Shown: positions 58,097 through 64,000 of the stretch, piece after piece | How positions within the stretch are numbered: the stretch's first letter is position 1 | How the letters are laid out: each line of letters begins with the position of its first letter | Assembly (NCBI GenBank): GCA_030386875.1 | Contig: JASJYW010000026.1 | Coordinates: 12,542,246-12,606,245, forward strand | DNA length: 64,000 bases | Source of the DNA: Morinoia aosen | Taxonomy: Eukaryota; Arthropoda; Malacostraca; Amphipoda; Talitridae | Direction of reading: 5' to 3' | Made by a program: the position numbers and the translations under genes | The notes under the pieces: generated by a model | Databases searched by the model: none | What the model was told of the DNA's origin: nothing | What the model saw: the letters and a program-made list of their open reading frames with translations, nothing else

Positions 58097-58124
58097 GAGT
58101 TCGAATCGCAACATCTGGCCACCA
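58097..58124 (-). promoter_or_regulatory. primer-binding site, family 2, extended to a tRNA T-loop
   Basis: On the minus strand TGGTGGCCAGATGTTGCG starts 5 nt after the LTR. It runs on into GATTCGAACTC, the complement of a T-loop (GAGTTCGAATC), giving about 28 nt that resemble the complement of a tRNA 3' end. Leucine tRNA is a tentative source. The first ten bases equal the family-1 primer site. Confidence 0.75.
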
Positions 58125-58129
58125 CTTAA

Positions 58130-58303
58130 TGTGCGGTCAGAGAAACAAGTATGGTGAGCTTGGCGAGTTTATTCCACTAGGTGTTGACAGCAGGATGGGA
58201 ATCGGTAGATTGAGCAACTGGCTTCGACATTAGCAGCCTTTATATAAGTGTCGTACAGATACAGAATGACGCGGGATACAGACATGTGCGGGGATGCCGC
58301 ACA
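58130..58303 (-). repeat. 5' LTR of family 2 (174 bp)
   Basis: It is nearly identical to 48218-48391 (one difference). On the minus strand it has TATATAAA at 58239-58246 and AATAAA at 58168-58173. Transcription would start about 30 bp after the TATA box, near 58215, and run leftward. The LTR is short for Ty3/Gypsy. Confidence 0.95.
58239..58246 (-). promoter_or_regulatory. TATA box of the family 2 5' LTR
   Basis: TATATAAA on the minus strand, with a CCAGTT initiator-like sequence about 30 bp downstream. It is the likely promoter for gag-pol RNA and for ORF A. Confidence 0.6.
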
Positions 58304-58307
58304 CAGC
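58304..58307 (+). other. target-site duplicate CAGC, right of family 2
   Basis: CAGC follows the LTR end CCGCACA and continues as aaacgacgtg, the normal satellite sequence. It pairs with 48214-48217. Confidence 0.92.
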
Positions 58308-61300
58308 AAACGACGTGATTTTCACCGCATTCGGCCTAGGAATGGCCCAAAACACGCATTTTAGCTCTGTCGACCGTGGGAAACGGCTAAATATGCACTT
58401 TCCGCCTATGTCGCCACGGGAAACAGCAAACGACGTGATTTTCACCGCATTCGGCCTAGGAATGGCCCAAAACACGCATTTTAGCTCTGTCGACCGTGGA
58501 ATCGGCTAAATATGCACTTTGCGCCTACGTCGCCACGGGAAACAGCAAACGACGTGACTTTCACCGCATTCGGCCTAGGAATGGCCCAAAACACGCATTT
58601 TAGCTCTGTCGACCGTGGAATCGGCTAAATATGCACTTTCCGCCTGTGTCGCCACGGGAAACAGCAAACGACGTGATTTTCACCGCATTCGGCCTAGGAA
58701 TGGCCCAAAACACGCATTTTAGCTCTGTCGACCGTGGAATCGGCTAAATATGCACTTTCCGCCTATGTCGCCACGGGAAACAGCAAACGACGTGATTTTC
58801 GCGCATTCGGCCTAGGAATGGCCCAAAACACGCATTTTAGCCCTGTCGACCGTGGAAACGGCTAAATATGCACTTTCCGCCAATGTCACCACGGGAAACA
58901 GCAAACGACGTGATTTTCACCGCATTCGGCCTAGGAATGGCCCAAAACACGCATTTTAGCTCTGTCGACCGTGGAATAGGCTAAATATGCACTTTCCGCC
59001 TATGTCGCCACGGGAAACAGCAAACGACGTGATTTTCACCGCATTCGGCCTAGGAATAGCCCAAAACACGCATTTTAGCTCTGTCGACCGTGGAAACGGC
59101 TAAATATGCACTTTCCGCCTATGTCGCCACGTAAAACAGCAAACGACGTGATTTTCACCGCATTCGGCCTAGGAATGGCCCAAAACACGCATTTTAGCTC
59201 TGTCGACCGTGGAATCGGCTAAATATGCACTTTCCGCCTATGTCGCCACGGGAAGCAGCAAACGACGTGATTTTCACCGCATTCGGCCTATGAATGGCCC
59301 AAAACACGCATTTTAGCTCTGTCGACCGTGGAATCCACTAAATATGCACTTTCCGCCTATGTCGCCACGGGAAACAGCAAACGACGTGATTTTCACCGCA
59401 TTCGGCCTAGGAATGGCCCAAAACACGCATTTTAGCTCTGTCGACCGTGGAAACGGCTAAATATGCACTTTCCGCCTATGTCGCCACGGGAAACAGCAAA
59501 CAACGTGATTTTCACCGCATTCGGCCTAGGAATGGCCCAAAACACGCATTTTAGCTCTGTCGACCGTGGAATAGGCTAAATATGCACTTTCCACCTATGT
59601 CGCCACGGGAAACAGCAAACGACGTGATTTTCACCGCATTCGGCCCAGGAATGGCCCAAAACACGCATTTTAGATCTGTCGACCGTGGAATCGGCTAAAT
59701 ATGCACTTCCGCCTATGTCGCCACGGGAAACAGCAAACGACGTGATTTTCACCGCATTCGGCCTAGGAATGGCCCAAAACACGCATTTTTAGCTCTGTCG
59801 ACCGTGGAATCGGCTAAATATGCACTTTCCGCCTATGTCGCCACGGGAAACAGCAAACGACGTGATTTTCACCGCATTCGGCCTAGGAATGGCCCAAAAC
59901 ACGCATTTTAGCTCTGTCGACCGTGGAAACGGCTAAATATGCACTTTCCGCCTATGTCGCCACGGGAAACAGCAAACGACGTTATTTTTACCGCATTCGG
60001 CCTAGGAATGGCCCAAAACACGCATTTTAGCTCTGTCGACCGTGGAATCGGCTATATATGCACTTTCCGCCTATGTCGCCACGGGAAACAGCAAACGACG
60101 TGATTTTCACCGCATTCGGCCTAGGAATGGCCCAAAACACGCATTTTAGCTCTGTCGACCGTGGAAACGGCTAAATATGCACTTTCCGCCTATGTCGCCA
60201 CGGGAAACAGCAAACGATGTGATTTTTACCGCATTCGGCCTAGGAATGGCCCAAAACACGCATTTTAGCTCTGTCGACCGTGGAATCGGCTAAATATGCA
60301 CTTCGCGCCTACGTCGCCACAAGAAACAGCAAACGACGTGACTTTCACCGCATTCGCCCTAGGAATGGCCCAAAACACGCATTTTAGCTCTGTCGACCGT
60401 GGAATCGGCTAAATATGCACTTTCCGCCTATGTCGCCACGGGAAACAGCAAACGACGTGATTTTCACCGCATTCGGCCTAGGAATGGCCCAAAACACGCA
60501 TTTTAGCTCTGTCGACCGTGAAATCGACTAAATATGCACTCTCCGCCTATGTCGCCACGGGAAACAGCAAACGACGTGATTTTCGCGCATTCGGCCTAGG
60601 AATGGCCCAAAACACGTATTTTAGCCCTGTCGACCGTGGAAACGGCTAAATATGCACTTTCCGCCTATGTCACCACGGGAAACAGCAAACGACGTGATTT
60701 TCACCGCATTCGACCTAGGAATGGCCCAAAACACGCATTTTAGCTCTGTCGACCGTGGAATAGGCTAAATATGCACTTTCCGCCTATGTCGCCACGGGAA
60801 ACAGCAAACGACGTGATTTTCACCGCATTCGGCCTAGGAATGGCCCAAAACACGCATTTTTAGCTCTGTCGACCGTGGAATCGGCTAAATATGCACTTTC
60901 CGCCTATGTCGCCACGGGAAACAGCAAACGACGTGATTTTCACCGGCTTCGGCCTAGGAATGACCCATAACACGCATTTTAGCTCTGTCGACCGTGGAAA
61001 CGGCTAAATATGCACTTTCCGCCTATGTCGCCACGGGAAACAGCAAACGACGTGATTTTCACCGCATTCGGCCTAGGAATGGCCCAAAACACGCATTTTA
61101 GCTCTGTCGACCGTGGAATCGGCTAAATATGCACTTTGCTCCTACGTCGCCACGGGAAACAGCAAACGACGTGACTTTCACCGCATTCGGCCTAGGAATG
61201 GCCCAAAACACGCATTTTAGCTCTGTCGACCGTGGAATCGGCTAAATATGCACTTTCCGCCTGTGTCGCCACGGGAAACAGCAAACGACGTGATTTTCAC

Positions 61301-64000
61301 CGCATTCGGCCTAGGAATGGCCCAAAACACGCATTTCAGCTCTGTCGACCGTGGAATCGGCTAAATATGCACTTTCCGCCTATGTCGCCACGGGGAAACA
61401 GCAAACGACGTGATTTTCACCGCATTCGGCCTAGGAATGGCCCAAAACACGCATTTTAGCTCTGTCGACCGTGGAATCGGCTAAATATGCACTTCCCGCC
61501 TATGTCGCCACGGGAAACAGCAAACGACGTGATTTTCACCGCATTCGGCCTAGGAATGGCTCAAAACACGCATTTTAGCTCTGTCGACCGTGGGAATCGG
61601 CTAAATATGCACTTTCCGCCTATGTCGCCACGGGAAACAGCAAACGACGTGATTTTCACCGCATTCGGCCTAGGACTGGCCCAAAACACGCATTTTAGCC
61701 CTGTCGACCGTGGGAAACGGCTAAATATGCACTTTCCGCCTATGTCGCCACGGAAAACAGCAAACGACGTGATTTTCTTCGCATTCGGCCTAGGAATGGC
61801 CCAAAACTCGCATTTTAGCCCTGTCGACCGTGGAAACGGCTAAATATGCACTTTCCGCCTATGTCGCCACGGGAAACAGCAAACGACGTGATTTTCACCG
61901 CATTCGGCCTTGGAATGGCCCAAAACACGCATTTTAGCCCTGTCGACCGTGGAAACGGCTAAATATGCACTTTCCGCCTATGTCGCCACGGGAAACAGCA
62001 AACGACGTGATTTTCACCGCATTCGGCCTAGGAATTGCCCAAAACACGCGTTTTAGCTCTGTCGACCGTGGAATCGGCTAAATATGCACTTTCCGCCTAT
62101 GTCGCCAAGGGAAACAGCAAACGACGTGATTTTCACCGCATTCGGCCTAGGAATGGCCCAAAACACGCATTTTAGCTCTGTCGACCGTGGAATCGGCTAA
62201 ATATGCACTTTCCGCCTATGTCGCCACGGGAAACAGCAAACGACGTGATTTTCACCGCATTCGGCCTAGGAATGGCCCAAAACACGCATTTTAGCCCTGT
62301 CGACCGTGGAAACGGCTAAATATGCACTTTCCGCCTATGTCGCCACGGGAAACAGCAAACGACGTGATTTTCACCGCATTCGGCCTAGGAATGGCCCAAA
62401 ACACGCATTTTAGCTCTGTCGACCGTGGAAACGGCTAAATATGCACTTTCCGCCTATGTCGCCACGGGAAACAGCAAACGACGTGATTTTCACCGCATTC
62501 GGCCTAGGAATGGCCCAAAACACGCATTTTAGCTCTGTCGACCGTGGAAACGGCTAAATATGCACTTTCCGCCTATGTCGCCGTGGGAAACAGCAAACGA
62601 CGTGATTTTCACCGCATTCGGCCTAGGAATGGCCCAAAACACGCATTTTAGCTCTGTCGACCGTGGAATCGGCTAAATATGCACTTTGCGCCTATGTCGC
62701 CACGGGAAACAGCAAACGACGTGATTTTCACCGCATTCGGCCCAGGAATGGCCCATAACACGCATTTTAGCTCTGTCGACCGTGGAATAGGCTAAATATG
62801 CACTTTCTGCCTATGTCGCCACGGGAAACAGCAAACGACGTGATTTTCACCGCATTCGGCCTAGGAATAGCCCAAAACACGCATTTTAGCTCTGTCGACC
62901 GTGGAAACGGCTAAATATGCACTTTCCGCCTATGTCGCCACGGGAAACAGCAAACGACGTGATTTTCACCGCATTCGGCCTAGGAATGGCCCAAAACACG
63001 CATTTTAGCTCTGTCGACCGTGGAATCGGCTAAATATGCACTTTTCGCCTATGTCGCCACGGGAAACAGCAAACGACGTGATTTTCACCGCATTCGGCCT
63101 AGGAATGGCCCAAAACACGCATTTTAGCTCTGTCGACCGTGGAATCGGCTAAATATGCACTTTCCGCCTATGTCGCCACGGGAAACAGCAAACGACGTGA
63201 TTTTCACCGCATTCGGCCTAGGAATGGCCCAAAACACGCATTTTAGCTCTGTCGACCGTGGAATCGGCTAAATATGCACTTCCGCCTATGTCGCCACGGG
63301 AAACAGCAAACGACGTGATTTTCACCGCATTCGGCCTAGGAATGGCCCAAAACACGCATTTTAGCCCTGTCGACCGTGGGAAACGGCTAAATATGCACTT
63401 TCCGCCTATGTCGCCACGGGAAACAGCAAACGACGTGATTTTCACCGCATTCGGCCTAGGAATGGCCCAAAACACGCATTTTAGCTCTGTCGACCGTGGA
63501 ATCGGCTAAATATGCACTTTGCGCCCACGTCGCCACGGGAAACAGCAAACGACGTGACTTTCACCGCATTCGGCCTAGGAATGGCCCAAAACACGCATTT
63601 TAGCTCTGTCGACAGTGGAATCGGCTAAATATGCACTTTCCGCCTATGTCGCCACGGGAAACAGCAAACGACGTGATTTTCACCGCATTCGGCCTAGGAA
63701 TGGCCCAAAACACGCATTTTAGCTCTGTCGACCGTGGAATCGGCTATATATGCACTTTCCGCCTATGTCGCCACGGGAAACAGCAAACGACGTGATTTTC
63801 GCGCATTCGGCCTAGGAATGGCCCAAAACACGCATTTTAGCTCTGTCGACCGTGGAATCGACTAAATATGCACTTTGCGCCTACGTCGCCACGGGAAACA
63901 GCAAACGACGTGACTTTCACCGCATTCGGCCTAGGAATGGCCCAAAACACGCATTTTAGCTCTGTCGACCGTGGAATCGGCTAAATATGCACTTTCCGCC
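58304..64000 (+). repeat. 119-bp satellite array 3 (about 48 monomers, continues beyond window)
   Basis: This is the same monomer, orientation and phase as array 2, of which it is the right-hand continuation past the insertion. A 15-monomer duplication is visible: tttcgcgcattcgg (58792/60580), gtcaccacggg (58886/60669) and ggaataggctaaat (58975/60758). The pair gcctacgtcgcc and gtgactttcacc recurs near 58523, 60305, 61137 and 63880 (with a gcccacgtcgcc form near 63522), and also near 44868 left of the element. No gene is present. Confidence 0.97.

Larger units (their letters stand above)
48218..58303 (-). mobile_element. complete Ty3/Gypsy LTR retrotransposon, family 2 (10,086 bp)
   Basis: The element has two 174-bp LTRs (TGTGCGG...CCGCACA) differing at one position, and CAGC duplicated on both sides. 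In its own 5' to 3' order it carries the primer site, ORF A, leader, gag, pol in the -1 frame, a small ORF, ORF B, a 1.5-kb AT-rich 3' region, a polypurine tract and the 3' LTR. All main frames are open. Near-identical LTRs and intact ORFs point to a recent insertion into the satellite. Pol is collinear with family 1 and similar throughout, so the two are sister families. Confidence 0.97.

Noticed and set aside
58091..58124. tRNA gene at the inner edge of the 5' LTR
   Set aside because: Only a T-loop and acceptor-like 3' end are present, next to the LTR; it is the primer-binding site, not a tRNA gene.
6560..64000. Many 60-118 codon frames on both strands in the satellite (MESAKYALSAYVATGN-type and MFWAIPRPNAVKITSF-type)
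   Set aside because: They are periodic by-products of the 119-bp monomer. 119 is not a multiple of 3, so each frame changes at every monomer and soon meets a stop; the complementary frames are equally open.

Overview
This window looks like a heterochromatic, satellite-rich block from an arthropod genome, probably an insect. The basis is two invertebrate-type Ty3/Gypsy LTR retrotransposons, eukaryotic promoter, poly(A) and splice-like signals, and long tandem arrays. A hymenopteran host is a guess only. I see no ordinary host gene, rRNA gene or complete tRNA gene.

About two thirds of the window (6560-11567, 17333-48217 and 58304-64000, roughly 350 monomers) is one 119-bp satellite. It runs head to tail in a single orientation, with about 51% GC and about 11 CpG per monomer. 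Rare variants recur at multiples of 119 bp and reveal higher-order repeats: a 14-monomer unit (about 1.67 kb) in four copies at 21.4-28.05 kb, an 18-monomer unit (about 2.14 kb) in two copies at 35.4-39.7 kb, a 6-monomer unit in two copies at 40.7-42.1 kb, and nested 7/20/27-monomer, 15-monomer and 17-monomer duplications elsewhere.

Two related element families sit in the satellite. Family 1 (+ strand) is present twice. Copy A (1-6559) enters from the left edge and holds most of pol, two or three small 3' ORFs and the 3' LTR. Copy B (11568-16832) holds the 5' LTR, primer-binding site, leader, a broken gag and the start of pol, then stops at a 500-N gap. Family 2 (- strand, 48218-58303, 10,086 bp) is complete: 174-bp LTRs that differ at one base, a CAGC target duplication, intact gag and pol, and small accessory ORFs.

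The most interesting content is the accessory genes. ORF A (about 75 aa) is about 65% identical between the two families, yet lies 3' of pol in family 1 and between the primer-binding site and gag in family 2. ORF B, a short protein with a myristoylation-type MGNKVS start and one membrane segment, follows pol in both. Both families also share a gag-pol -1 frameshift heptamer (T TTT TTA) and a similar primer-binding site. Gag would form the particle, the -1 shift would deliver protease, reverse transcriptase, RNase H and integrase, and ORF A and ORF B are unexplained additions that could act at membranes or in targeting.

Family-1 copies A and B share a stop codon in pol and abut the same ACCG satellite position. 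They are therefore either a recent tandem duplication of element plus satellite (period about 14.84 kb) or an assembly artefact.
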